A stretch of 52,824 bases of DNA from positions 1-52,824 of the forward strand of contig JAJDCM010000363.1 of assembly GCA_029260825.1 (NCBI GenBank). Reading direction: 5' to 3'. This document shows, piece after piece, positions 16,507-24,750 of this stretch (positions are counted from its first letter, which is position 1; each line of letters begins with the position of its first letter). Below the pieces are notes generated by a model. The model was not told where the DNA came from. It saw only the letters and a program-made list of their open reading frames with translations, and made no database searches. Source of the DNA: Planctomycetota bacterium (GTDB lineage Bacteria; Planctomycetota; JACOTG01; JAJDCM01). The position numbers were made by a program, and so were the translations under genes.

Positions 16507-18468
16507 ATGAAGATCGTCCAGGAACTGAATAAACTCCAGCACCGTCACGGCTACCTGCGAAAGCAGGACATGCACGCCCTGGCGGAGAAGATCCGGGAGC
16601 CCTTGTATCGGCTCCATGAGGTGGCAAGTTTCTTTCCTCACTATCGGATCGAAGATCCACCCCCGAAGGTGGAAGTCACGGTTTGCCGGGACATGGCTTG
16701 TCATCGCAACGGTTCGCTCAAGATTCTCGAAAAGCTCCAGAGTCTTGCGGAGGGTTACGGCGAAAAAGATATCGTCGTTGAAGGCGTGTCGTGTCTGGGG
16801 CGCTGCGACCGGGGACCGTGCAGTTTTGTGGCATCCGGGCATCCACACGAGGAGCGGATCTACTGCAGGCTCGATGAGGAAAAGCTGATTTCTGTCGTCA
16901 AGGATACCTTGGGAGGGGCGCCTCCAGCTCCCCATCTTGACGAAGAGAATAAGACCGACCGGACGACCTGGAGGATTGATCCCTACTTTGGCGAAGCCTC
17001 TCCCCATGAGGAGAAGTATGCCGCGGTCCGCGAGTTCGTCGCTCCTTACAAGGATAAGGACGGGGAAGAGCGCCAGAGGATCAAGTCCGAACAGCGGGAT
17101 CGAGTTCTCAACTCGCTGAAGCAGGCGGGGCTTCTGGGAATGGGCGGCGCCGGTGGCCGTGCGTTCAAGAAGTGGAATGACGTGTTTCTCGCTGCCGGAG
17201 CCCAGAAGTACATCGTTTGCAATTGCGATGAGAGTGAACCCGGCACGTTCAAAGACCGAGAGATCATTCTTCAATGCCCCCACCTGGTGCTCGAAGGAAT
17301 GATCATGGCGGCACTCGTGACGGGTGCTGACCACGGCTGGGTTTATATCAGGCACGAATACGAAGAGCAGGTGAGAGCCGTCGATGCGGCCGTGAAAGAA
17401 GCCTACGATCTGGGCATCCTGGGAGAGGACGTTGCCGGATCGGGCGAAACCATTCATCTTGCCAGCTTCACCAGCCCGGGTGGATACATCTGCGGAGAAG
17501 CGACGGCTCTCATTCAGGCAATGGAGAGCAAGCGGGGTGAGCCAAGAACTCGTCCTCCGGAGCTTCAAACCAACGGGCTTTTCGACAAGCCGACCGTCGT
17601 CAACAACGTGGAGACTTTTGGCTGGGTTCCGGCCATTCTTCTCGAAGAGGGCGGCGATGGAAAGTGGTACGCAGGCCAGGGAACAAACAAGGCTACGGGT
17701 CGTCGGTTTTTCTCCATCAGTGGAGATCTCAACAAACCTGGAGTGTTCGAGGTTCCTGCCGGTATTACCCTCCGCGAGCTCATCGAGAAGGCGGGGGGAG
17801 TGCGCGACGGTCAGAAGCTGAAAGCGGTTTCGCTTTCCGGGCCGTCCGGTGGTCTTCTTCCCGCAATGATCCCGGCTGCAGGGGTGCGTGATAAGTTCCA
17901 GGGCCAGATGGATGACTGTGATCGAAACCTGGAGATCTTGAAGGGGAAACTTGCGGAGGCCATCGAGAAGAACGACGAGAGATCGAAGACGGGGATCGAA
18001 TCCCACATGAAGCGGGTTGAGGGGCAGAAGAAAACCGTCAACAACATCATGATGGAAAAGGTACCGCCGGGGAAAGATTTCCTGAACGTGCTCGACCTCG
18101 AACTGGATGTCGTTCGCTTCCGTTTACTGAGCTTCTTCCTGGGTGGCGGGATGGTGATCTATGGTGATGGCTGCGATGTCGTGCGGGAAGCTCTGGCAAA
18201 CCTGAGGTTCTTCCGCAATGAATCCTGCGGGAAGTGTGTTCCTTGTCGGGTGGGGTCCCAGAAGATGGTCGAGATCGCCGAGGAGTTGGTCAACAAGAAG
18301 CTGAGTCGAGAGCAACTCAACCAGAAGGCGTCGCTTGCCAATGATGTGGGAGAGACCATGATTGCCACGGCCATTTGTGGTCTTGGAACGGTAGCTCCGA
18401 ATCCTTTGACATCACTTCTAAAGTACTTCGATGATGACGTGAGTCGATATCTCAGGAACGGGAGTTAA
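16507..18468 (+). CDS. NuoE-NuoF fusion, NADH-dehydrogenase-type flavoprotein with a coiled-coil insertion
   Basis: 653 residues without a signal peptide, so cytoplasmic. The NuoE-like part has the [2Fe-2S] ligands C60, C65, C96 and C100 (CX4C, CX3C). The NuoF part has the FMN/NADH glycine motif GMGGAGG (211-217), NCDESEPGTFKDRE (239-252), GGYICGEATALI, the SLBB-domain strand PGVFEVPAGITLREL and the [4Fe-4S] ligands C574, C577, C580 and C624. Between the SLBB domain and the cluster domain lies about 75 extra residues (452-525) rich in Lys, Glu and Asp, predicted helical or coiled coil, not present in ordinary NuoF. It sits between two multiheme cytochrome genes and before the Fe-S hub, and probably feeds NADH electrons into, or accepts them from, that hub. 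Physiological direction is not known. Confidence 0.9.
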   Translation: MKIVQELNKLQHRHGYLRKQDMHALAEKIREPLYRLHEVASFFPHYRIEDPPPKVEVTVCRDMACHRNGSLKILEKLQSLAEGYGEKDIVVEGVSCLGRCDRGPCSFVASGHPHEERIYCRLDEEKLISVVKDTLGGAPPAPHLDEENKTDRTTWRIDPYFGEASPHEEKYAAVREFVAPYKDKDGEERQRIKSEQRDRVLNSLKQAGLLGMGGAGGRAFKKWNDVFLAAGAQKYIVCNCDESEPGTFKDREIILQCPHLVLEGMIMAALVTGADHGWVYIRHEYEEQVRAVDAAVKEAYDLGILGEDVAGSGETIHLASFTSPGGYICGEATALIQAMESKRGEPRTRPPELQTNGLFDKPTVVNNVETFGWVPAILLEEGGDGKWYAGQGTNKATGRRFFSISGDLNKPGVFEVPAGITLRELIEKAGGVRDGQKLKAVSLSGPSGGLLPAMIPAAGVRDKFQGQMDDCDRNLEILKGKLAEAIEKNDERSKTGIESHMKRVEGQKKTVNNIMMEKVPPGKDFLNVLDLELDVVRFRLLSFFLGGGMVIYGDGCDVVREALANLRFFRNESCGKCVPCRVGSQKMVEIAEELVNKKLSREQLNQKASLANDVGETMIATAICGLGTVAPNPLTSLLKYFDDDVSRYLRNGS

Positions 18469-18511
18469 GGGACATGCTTGAGACGATGTTGGCAAGGCCA
18501 AGGAGAGCCTG

Positions 18512-20923
18512 ATGGCAGAAGAGATTATCTTTGACGACATCTCTCATCTTTTCGAAGACGAGGAATTGTTTGCTCGAGACGACGACGGCCGTCTCATGCT
18601 CAAGGTCAAATCGACCGAGAAGGATTACTTTCAGAAGATCAACGTCGTTGTTGACGGCGAGACGGTGGAGATGCGAAAAGCAGTTCCTCTTACCGACTCT
18701 CAGGGCAACACCCAGTTCGATGAAGATGGGAATACGAAGTTCCGTCAGACCACGATCTGGGATGCGGCCCAGAAGCGATATGTAAGAGGTCTGGGTCAGG
18801 ACAATCCTGTCCCGGTTCTGTGCCACCAGGAGCACTTGCGGCCTGTTGCTGTCTGTCGGATCTGTACGGTTCAGACCTTCCGCTTGAGCAACGGAGTTCG
18901 CTCGGCTGCAGGGAAGCTCCTTCCCGCGTGCTTCCAGCCGGTTCAGCCGAACATGGAAGTGCACACGGTCAACTCTCCTGAGAAGGAAATTGCCGACAAG
19001 GTGCAAAAATCGGTGGGCCTGATCACCGAAATGCTGGCGGCCGATCATCTTTCGCCGGACGGGGACCCCAACGTTCCGAACGAACTGCAAAAGCTGTCGG
19101 ACCGTCTGGACTGTGATCCGAGTCGATTCACTCCAGCCGTTCCGGTTCATCGATCCGAAGACGATTCCTCTTCGCTCATTCGCATCAACCACAACAACTG
19201 TGTTCTTTGCGATCGGTGTGTCCGCTCTTGCACCGAGGTGAAGAAAAACTTCGTGATCGGAAGGACAGGGAAGGGATACAAGACCCAGATCGGATTCGAC
19301 CTGCACGATCTCATGGGAGACTCCAGTTGTGTCTCCTGTGGCGAGTGCATGATGAACTGTCCAACCGACGCTCTTACTTTCCGCCATGTTGTCGAGTCGG
19401 ACTGGTGGAAGGAATGCCTGGAGCAACCGGAGTACTCGGCGGTCTCGGCCGAAGAGCTTCGGTCCATGCCTCTTTTTCGAAAGATCTCCTTCAAGTTTCT
19501 TCAATGGAACTCGGGCGCTGCCGTCCGTCGCCGGGTGAAGAAGGGGGACGTCTTGTGTGTCCAGGGGGACTACGGGGCAACAGCCTTCCTGCTGAATTCC
19601 GGCAAGTTTGGGATTTATGTCGGCGAGCTCAAGAAGAAGTCGGGGCAGGGTGGTGGGTTTTTCTCCAACATCTTTGGACGAAAGTCCGAGGAGAGTGGTT
19701 CCCACTACAAGATTGAGCCCGGGCCGTACGGAAATCGCGTCGGAACGATGGGACCGGAAAACATCATCGTCGGCGAGATGACCTGTCTGAACTCCCATCA
19801 GAGAACCGCAACCATCATTGCGGATGAAGACGGGGAGGTTCTGGAAATTCGCCGGAACTTCCTCTACATGCTCCAGCGAAATCGAGATTCGAGAAGCCTC
19901 CTCGATCGAGTGTATCGAGAACGAGCTCTTGCCAACCTCAAATACGTTCCGTTCTTCAAGGACCTCACGCCGCAGGAACAGGATGATTGTACGAGTTTTC
20001 TGCGGGAGCGAGTTGAGCTCTTCAGGCTTGAGCCTGGCCAGGTTCTGTTCCGTCAGGGGCAAGAGTCCGATGCGTTTTATATGGTTCGGATTGGCCACGT
20101 GAAGGTCTCTCAGATGGTTCGGGGAGAAGAAAAGGTCCTCTCTTACCTCCGCCCCAATCACTATCTTGGTGAGATCGGTCTTGTGAGTGCCAGCCTTCTC
20201 GATCTTCCGTCCAATATTGTTGGCAAGCGAACGGCGACTTGTACCGCACTTGATGATGTGGAGCTGGTGCGAATCAACAAAGATGTTTTTGAAGAGATGG
20301 TTCAAAGGTATCCCACCCTCCTTCGTCAGGTCCGGAACAAATCCGAGGATCGGCTGAAGGAAGTGCGGGGGATGCAAAAGACCGTCATGCAGGGCCCCCT
20401 GGGAGACTTCCTGGGGCAAGGGCTATTTAATGGTCAAAAACTACTGGTTCTCGATCTTGAGGCCTGCACCCGTTGTGATGAATGCTCCAAGGCTTGCGCT
20501 GACACCCACGGTGGTGTCACACGTCTTGTGCGGGAAGGCTTGCGGTTTGATAAGTATCTGGTGGCGAGCGCCTGTCGTTCCTGTACCGATCCTTATTGCA
20601 TGGTCGGTTGTCCGGTGGATGCGATTCACCGGGAAGACTTCATCAATATCACGATCGAAAATCACTGCATCGGTTGTGGCCAATGTGCGAAGAATTGTCC
20701 CTATGGAAACATCAACATGGCCGGTTTCCCCGATCCGCTGAGCGAGGGAAGTTTCGACCGTGCGGTGGTTCGCCAGAAAGCGACAACCTGTGACCTTTGT
20801 CAGAGTGTTCCCGCGGTGGCCGGGAATCCGGATGCAATCGTGAGTTGTGTTTACAACTGTCCTCACGATGCCGCGTTCCGGATGAGTGGCCCCGAGCTGT
20901 ACGATAAAGTTAACGTCTCGTAG
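18512..20923 (+). CDS. Fe-S electron hub: NuoG-like N-terminus, two cyclic-nucleotide-binding domains, DmsB-like C-terminus
   Basis: 803 residues, cytoplasmic. Domain order: (a) NuoG/HoxU-like [2Fe-2S] domain with C104, C115, C118 and C140; (b) the position of the His(Cys)3 cluster, where H179 is kept but the three Cys are S181, G184 and N190; (c) two [4Fe-4S] sites, C230/233/236/240 and C273/276/279/283; (d) two Crp-like cNMP-binding domains at about 320-460 and 478-610; the second keeps GE (553-554) and RTAT (573-576) of the phosphate-binding cassette; (e) a DmsB/NrfC-type ferredoxin with four clusters (C652/655/658/662, C688/691/696/700, C719/722/725/729, C760/763/779/783). No helix-turn-helix is present, so it is not a transcription factor. 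It probably links the NuoEF fusion to the membrane cytochromes, perhaps gated by a cyclic nucleotide. The gating is inference. Confidence 0.88.
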   Translation: MAEEIIFDDISHLFEDEELFARDDDGRLMLKVKSTEKDYFQKINVVVDGETVEMRKAVPLTDSQGNTQFDEDGNTKFRQTTIWDAAQKRYVRGLGQDNPVPVLCHQEHLRPVAVCRICTVQTFRLSNGVRSAAGKLLPACFQPVQPNMEVHTVNSPEKEIADKVQKSVGLITEMLAADHLSPDGDPNVPNELQKLSDRLDCDPSRFTPAVPVHRSEDDSSSLIRINHNNCVLCDRCVRSCTEVKKNFVIGRTGKGYKTQIGFDLHDLMGDSSCVSCGECMMNCPTDALTFRHVVESDWWKECLEQPEYSAVSAEELRSMPLFRKISFKFLQWNSGAAVRRRVKKGDVLCVQGDYGATAFLLNSGKFGIYVGELKKKSGQGGGFFSNIFGRKSEESGSHYKIEPGPYGNRVGTMGPENIIVGEMTCLNSHQRTATIIADEDGEVLEIRRNFLYMLQRNRDSRSLLDRVYRERALANLKYVPFFKDLTPQEQDDCTSFLRERVELFRLEPGQVLFRQGQESDAFYMVRIGHVKVSQMVRGEEKVLSYLRPNHYLGEIGLVSASLLDLPSNIVGKRTATCTALDDVELVRINKDVFEEMVQRYPTLLRQVRNKSEDRLKEVRGMQKTVMQGPLGDFLGQGLFNGQKLLVLDLEACTRCDECSKACADTHGGVTRLVREGLRFDKYLVASACRSCTDPYCMVGCPVDAIHREDFINITIENHCIGCGQCAKNCPYGNINMAGFPDPLSEGSFDRAVVRQKATTCDLCQSVPAVAGNPDAIVSCVYNCPHDAAFRMSGPELYDKVNVS

Positions 20924-21014
20924 TGCGCCGGGTGGGTTGCAGGAGTTTTGTAGCCTACCGACGCATTGGATGAACTGAACTGATACGACGAATCGGAAGC
21001 GAAGGAAGTTTCCT

Positions 21015-22535
21015 ATGAAACGAGTGAGCCTGGCGACGTTTCTTGTGCTGATCACGACCCTGATCTTGGTGGTGCCTCGGAGTCTTCCCGCTCCGCCTCG
21101 CGACGGAGGTTCGTACAAGAGTGAGCTCCGAAGCATCCAGGCAGAACAAAAAGGCAAGGGTCTGGATTCTTGCTCGGCCTGCCACTCTACAAACGGGGCC
21201 ATCTACAAGTTCACCGAGGTGAACCAGTGGGAAGGTGAAGGAGGCGGAAGGCATAAGCTGTCCTACGCTACCCTGGAAAGCGATTGGTCCAAGGGAATTG
21301 CTGAGCGCCTCGGTGGAGGCAGCGCCACTTCCCGTCAGGACTGTCTCTCCTGTCATAGCTATGACTACAATCTCGCCCACGATCTGGACGACAGTGATAC
21401 TGCAGAGCTGGAAGCTGCGACCAGAAAGCAAATGAAACTTGGTGCCCAGGGAGTCAGCTGCGAAGCCTGCCATGGGCGTGCTTCGAAGTGGGAGCGAAAC
21501 CATCTTTCCGAAGACTGGGCGAGCGCAGACGAAGCCAAGTGGTTGAAGTCCGGAATGGTTGACAATCGCAATCTCGTCAACCTTGCCGAGCGTTGCAACG
21601 CTTGCCACGTGGGCGATGATGAGAAAGTCCTTACCCATACTTTGTACGGTGCCGGGCATCCTGACATCAGCTCGTTTGAGCTCGCAAGTTATCTCAACTT
21701 CGTTCCCAAGCACTGGAAGTCTTTGCCCAACGAAGAAGCGGACGGGCACTGGAGTTCGGCTCGGATCTGGGCAGTTGGCCAGGTTGCTTCTCTTCGGGAC
21801 AACGCGAGGCGGGTCGGAGAATGGGCAAAGAACTGGTCGGAGGGGGGAAAGCCCGAGTTCTCTCTGTTCGAGTGCTACTCCTGCCACCAGAATCTGATGC
21901 CAAAAAGCCCATCATGGAAATCTGGCCGGGAGCAGCTTTCCGAGGCGGGGGAGCCCATCTGGAACGCGTCCAACTGGGCCATGGTCAAGCATCTCGTGAC
22001 CGAGCTTTCAAAGGGTGAGATGATGAGCTGGACCAACTCGGTGAAGGAGGTGATGTCCGCGGTGTCCGTGCGTCGTCCCGATCCTCAACGAGCGGCTTCG
22101 GCGGCGATGGCTCTTGAAGGAATGACGAATCGTCTTCTGGATCAAATCTCTCCCTACGGCAAGACCGCATCCGTGGACATGGGGCGTCTGGCTCCTGCGC
22201 TGCTGAAAGGGATCGCCAAGGACGCTCGTTATCAGATGTCGGTCGGACCGAGAGCCGCGGAGCAAGCCTACCGATCCATGATGGTCCTCTATAGCTGGGG
22301 CTGGGCCAAGGCATCACCGCCTGGAAACCACCGAGCCCTCGACAAAGCGATCAATGAGCTCGGTGAGATCGTCCTCAAGTTCAGCGGCGAGGGGAATCAA
22401 TACGATCCTCTTCAGCAAGCGATGCAAGAATCTCTCAACCGGGAGGACTGGAAGCTGAACGATGAGGTCTTCTGGGGCGGCAAGTTTGCCGAAAAGATGC
22501 AAGAGATTGCGGGTCTTCTCGATGCTGCAAGCTGA
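21015..22535 (+). CDS. Pentaheme c-type cytochrome, c554-like paralog
   Basis: 506 residues, exported through an N-terminal signal (MKRVSLATFLVLITTLILVV). Five CXXCH sites: CSACH (from Cys 53), CLSCH, CEACH, CNACH and CYSCH. The block GVSCEACHGRASKW and the downstream RCNACHVGDDE...GAGHPDISSF align with the same blocks of the cytochrome at 14983-16476, showing common ancestry, but here the first heme has the normal CXXCH spacing. GGAAG precedes the ATG at 8 bases. It is the last gene of the operon, 91 bases after the Fe-S hub, and its stop lies 13 bases from the stop of the convergent hydrolase gene. Likely a periplasmic carrier or a redox enzyme subunit; the substrate is unknown. Confidence 0.88.
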   Translation: MKRVSLATFLVLITTLILVVPRSLPAPPRDGGSYKSELRSIQAEQKGKGLDSCSACHSTNGAIYKFTEVNQWEGEGGGRHKLSYATLESDWSKGIAERLGGGSATSRQDCLSCHSYDYNLAHDLDDSDTAELEAATRKQMKLGAQGVSCEACHGRASKWERNHLSEDWASADEAKWLKSGMVDNRNLVNLAERCNACHVGDDEKVLTHTLYGAGHPDISSFELASYLNFVPKHWKSLPNEEADGHWSSARIWAVGQVASLRDNARRVGEWAKNWSEGGKPEFSLFECYSCHQNLMPKSPSWKSGREQLSEAGEPIWNASNWAMVKHLVTELSKGEMMSWTNSVKEVMSAVSVRRPDPQRAASAAMALEGMTNRLLDQISPYGKTASVDMGRLAPALLKGIAKDARYQMSVGPRAAEQAYRSMMVLYSWGWAKASPPGNHRALDKAINELGEIVLKFSGEGNQYDPLQQAMQESLNREDWKLNDEVFWGGKFAEKMQEIAGLLDAAS

Positions 22536-22548
22536 TCGGAGTCGAGGG

Positions 22549-24705
22549 CTAGTCTCCCTGGTTCCCTGAGGATCGGGAAAGATCCTCAAGAAGCTTCTTT
22601 GAATCGTTCAACAGTCCATCCGGCATGGATCGAAATGAACGATCCCAGGTGAATCGCTTGAGGTGGGCCTCGAGCCGTTCCGCATCTTTTTTGGTGAGGC
22701 CGCGCTCTCTCAGAATACGCACCTTTTCAAAGTCCTGGATTCCTTCCCGAAGTCTTTCGAATCGAATCGAGCTCCTCTCGTTCGGATAGACAAGGAAGCA
22801 GTCGCCTGCCCGCCATGTCACATGACTTGTCTCAAAGAGGGGATCTTCGACCCAGGAATCATAGGCCCAGCGTAAGAAACCGTTGTATCCCCTGGCAAGG
22901 GCATACCAGGCAAGCCAAACGCTCTCTGCGGGAGGGGACGAGGTAAAGGTATTGGGGCCGTGAACCGGCGATGTGCATACATAAAATGTCGTCGGTTTCC
23001 CGCTCTTCACCCGATTCGTGGCCACATCGGTTTCAAAGGGTGAAGCGAGAAAGACGCAGTAGTCGTCGACCAGAGGGTCAAGTTCTCTGTGGTAGTTTCC
23101 GGCAAGAGCCATGCCGAGTTCGGGAGCCGCGTCTTTGATGAGCTTTCGGGTGGCAATCATCTTGTCGAGGGGGCGCTCGTCCATGGCGATGCGGGTCTTT
23201 TGCAGCCATCCTTTCTGTTTCAGGTGAACAACGAAATCTGCGAGGAACAACCCAAAGACCCGATGAAACTCATCGGATCCGGGTGGAGTTGCGATCCACT
23301 GGAAGGTCCCGCTCTTGCGCTCAAGATATCTGACTCTCTCGGTCCAGGGGACGAGGGAGTAGCAGTTGATGAACGAGGTGATTCCTGCTTCTTCGGCAAC
23401 GGTCACGTACGCATCGAAGTTCGAGTAATCAAAAGAGAACGAACCGTCTGGTTCCTGGATCCATTCCACCATGGAATCATAAGGGTCAAAAGTTTGGGTT
23501 CCCCAGGGCTGATGCACGATCGTTGTGGTGATGCATTTTTGTCCGGCATCCGCCAGCATTCGGAGGTGAGAAAGGAGTACTGTCAGGTGTTCTTTTCCCC
23601 AGACTTTCAGGTGATGGTAGCGGGCAAGAGCGTATGGATTTTGCCAGAGATCCAGGTGAAAGCTCCATTCGCTTGGCGGCGGAAGAGTCAGGGGAAGAAC
23701 TTCAACCTGGAACGGGAGGTCGATGGGAGGGTTTCCTGCGGACGATACGGTGAGAACCGAGGTGTAAAGACCTGGATCTGCGTCTTTTGGAATGTCGACA
23801 CTGATCCAGACGGGTCGAACCGTTTGACCCGCAAGATCGAGCCGTTCTTCGTGATCCAAGATGTCAGGGACCAGTTCCCCGTCGGCAAGCACATAGCGAA
23901 CGAACCGAGCTCGACCGGCGTCGATCGAGAAAGAGCGCCCGTTCACCGGCTGCAAGGGTGAGATGCGGAGACGGATCTGGTGGACCGGGTTCTTCGAGAA
24001 AAGGAGGGCTTGGCCCTGAACCCGCTCCCCTCGCCACCCGGTAGTCTGCCATCGAGTTGCCGGTGTCAGGTCGGGGTGTTCATTCTTGGGAAAGCGGTGG
24101 TCGAGGCTCGCGAAACTTGCATGAAGCCCGTCCGGGGATGTGCTCCAGCGTCGAAGAGACTCGTGGAAGGAACCCGGAAGTCGATATCCTTCGATTTCGA
24201 CCAGGTGCCCGCCGGCCACGTTGCTTTTTGAGTTCCGGGTGAAGGTGATTCTTATTGATCGGGCCGTGACGTCAGGAAAGAAAAATGTTTCCCCGTTCGA
24301 TCGAGCCGGCCTCTGGTTGTCTGTCTGGTCGATGATCCGTTTCCAGGTTTCACCGTCCTCGGATGCCTCGACGAAGAATTGATATGTTCTTTTATCGCCC
24401 CAGTAGGGGAAGACGCGGATGGCGTTGATTTCTTCAGGTGCCGCAAAGTCGAGTCGAAGCCAGACCGGGATATTCTCCGCGCCCCAGTGATTGTTCGCCT
24501 GGTCTTTCTTCCCATCCACGGCGAAGGATGCTATTCGGTCCTGCCAGGACGGAGAGGAGCTTGTCTTGGCACCCAGGAATAAATTCTTGTGGGAATCGAA
24601 CGAAAGGAGAACCTCGGGTTCGAAGTCAGGATTCGCCTTCAGCTGCCCCTGAATTTCGGAGGACAGAAAACCGATGCACAGGAAGAGGGAGAAGATAACT
24701 TTCAT
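22549..24705 (-). CDS. GH123-like (DUF4091) glycoside hydrolase with F5/8C domain
   Basis: 718 residues, secreted through a signal peptide (MKVIFSLFLCIGFLSSEIQG). Residues about 40-175 form a discoidin/F5-8C carbohydrate-binding domain (WLRLDFAAPEEINAIRVFP, GGHLVEIEGYRL). A beta-sandwich follows (about 230-340), then a barrel domain of the DUF4091 type that defines glycoside hydrolase family 123. The Asp-Glu pair D509-E510 in IAMDERPLDKM matches the catalytic pair of GH123 beta-N-acetylgalactosaminidases, which use the substrate acetamido group. The sequence WLAWYALARGYNGFLRWAYDSW near the C-terminus is also typical. It lies 45 bases downstream of the glycosylasparaginase gene on the same strand, so both probably degrade glycoproteins or glycosaminoglycans. 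The exact hexosamine specificity is not proven. Confidence 0.8.
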   Translation of the reverse strand: MKVIFSLFLCIGFLSSEIQGQLKANPDFEPEVLLSFDSHKNLFLGAKTSSSPSWQDRIASFAVDGKKDQANNHWGAENIPVWLRLDFAAPEEINAIRVFPYWGDKRTYQFFVEASEDGETWKRIIDQTDNQRPARSNGETFFFPDVTARSIRITFTRNSKSNVAGGHLVEIEGYRLPGSFHESLRRWSTSPDGLHASFASLDHRFPKNEHPDLTPATRWQTTGWRGERVQGQALLFSKNPVHQIRLRISPLQPVNGRSFSIDAGRARFVRYVLADGELVPDILDHEERLDLAGQTVRPVWISVDIPKDADPGLYTSVLTVSSAGNPPIDLPFQVEVLPLTLPPPSEWSFHLDLWQNPYALARYHHLKVWGKEHLTVLLSHLRMLADAGQKCITTTIVHQPWGTQTFDPYDSMVEWIQEPDGSFSFDYSNFDAYVTVAEEAGITSFINCYSLVPWTERVRYLERKSGTFQWIATPPGSDEFHRVFGLFLADFVVHLKQKGWLQKTRIAMDERPLDKMIATRKLIKDAAPELGMALAGNYHRELDPLVDDYCVFLASPFETDVATNRVKSGKPTTFYVCTSPVHGPNTFTSSPPAESVWLAWYALARGYNGFLRWAYDSWVEDPLFETSHVTWRAGDCFLVYPNERSSIRFERLREGIQDFEKVRILRERGLTKKDAERLEAHLKRFTWDRSFRSMPDGLLNDSKKLLEDLSRSSGNQGD

Positions 24706-24750
24706 GAGTCCACCCTTTGAAGGCGTTTGGTCAGGGATGAGTGCCCCCGG

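Noticed and set aside
16486..18006. Long open frame on the minus strand opposite the NuoEF fusion
   Set aside because: No recognisable domain and no ribosome-binding site; it mirrors codon bias of the real gene.
18452..20419. 655-codon open frame opposite the Fe-S hub
   Set aside because: No similarity to known proteins; the plus strand holds clear Fe-S and cNMP motifs.
18512..20923. Crp/Fnr-type transcription regulator
   Set aside because: No helix-turn-helix follows the cNMP domains; Fe-S domains flank them instead.
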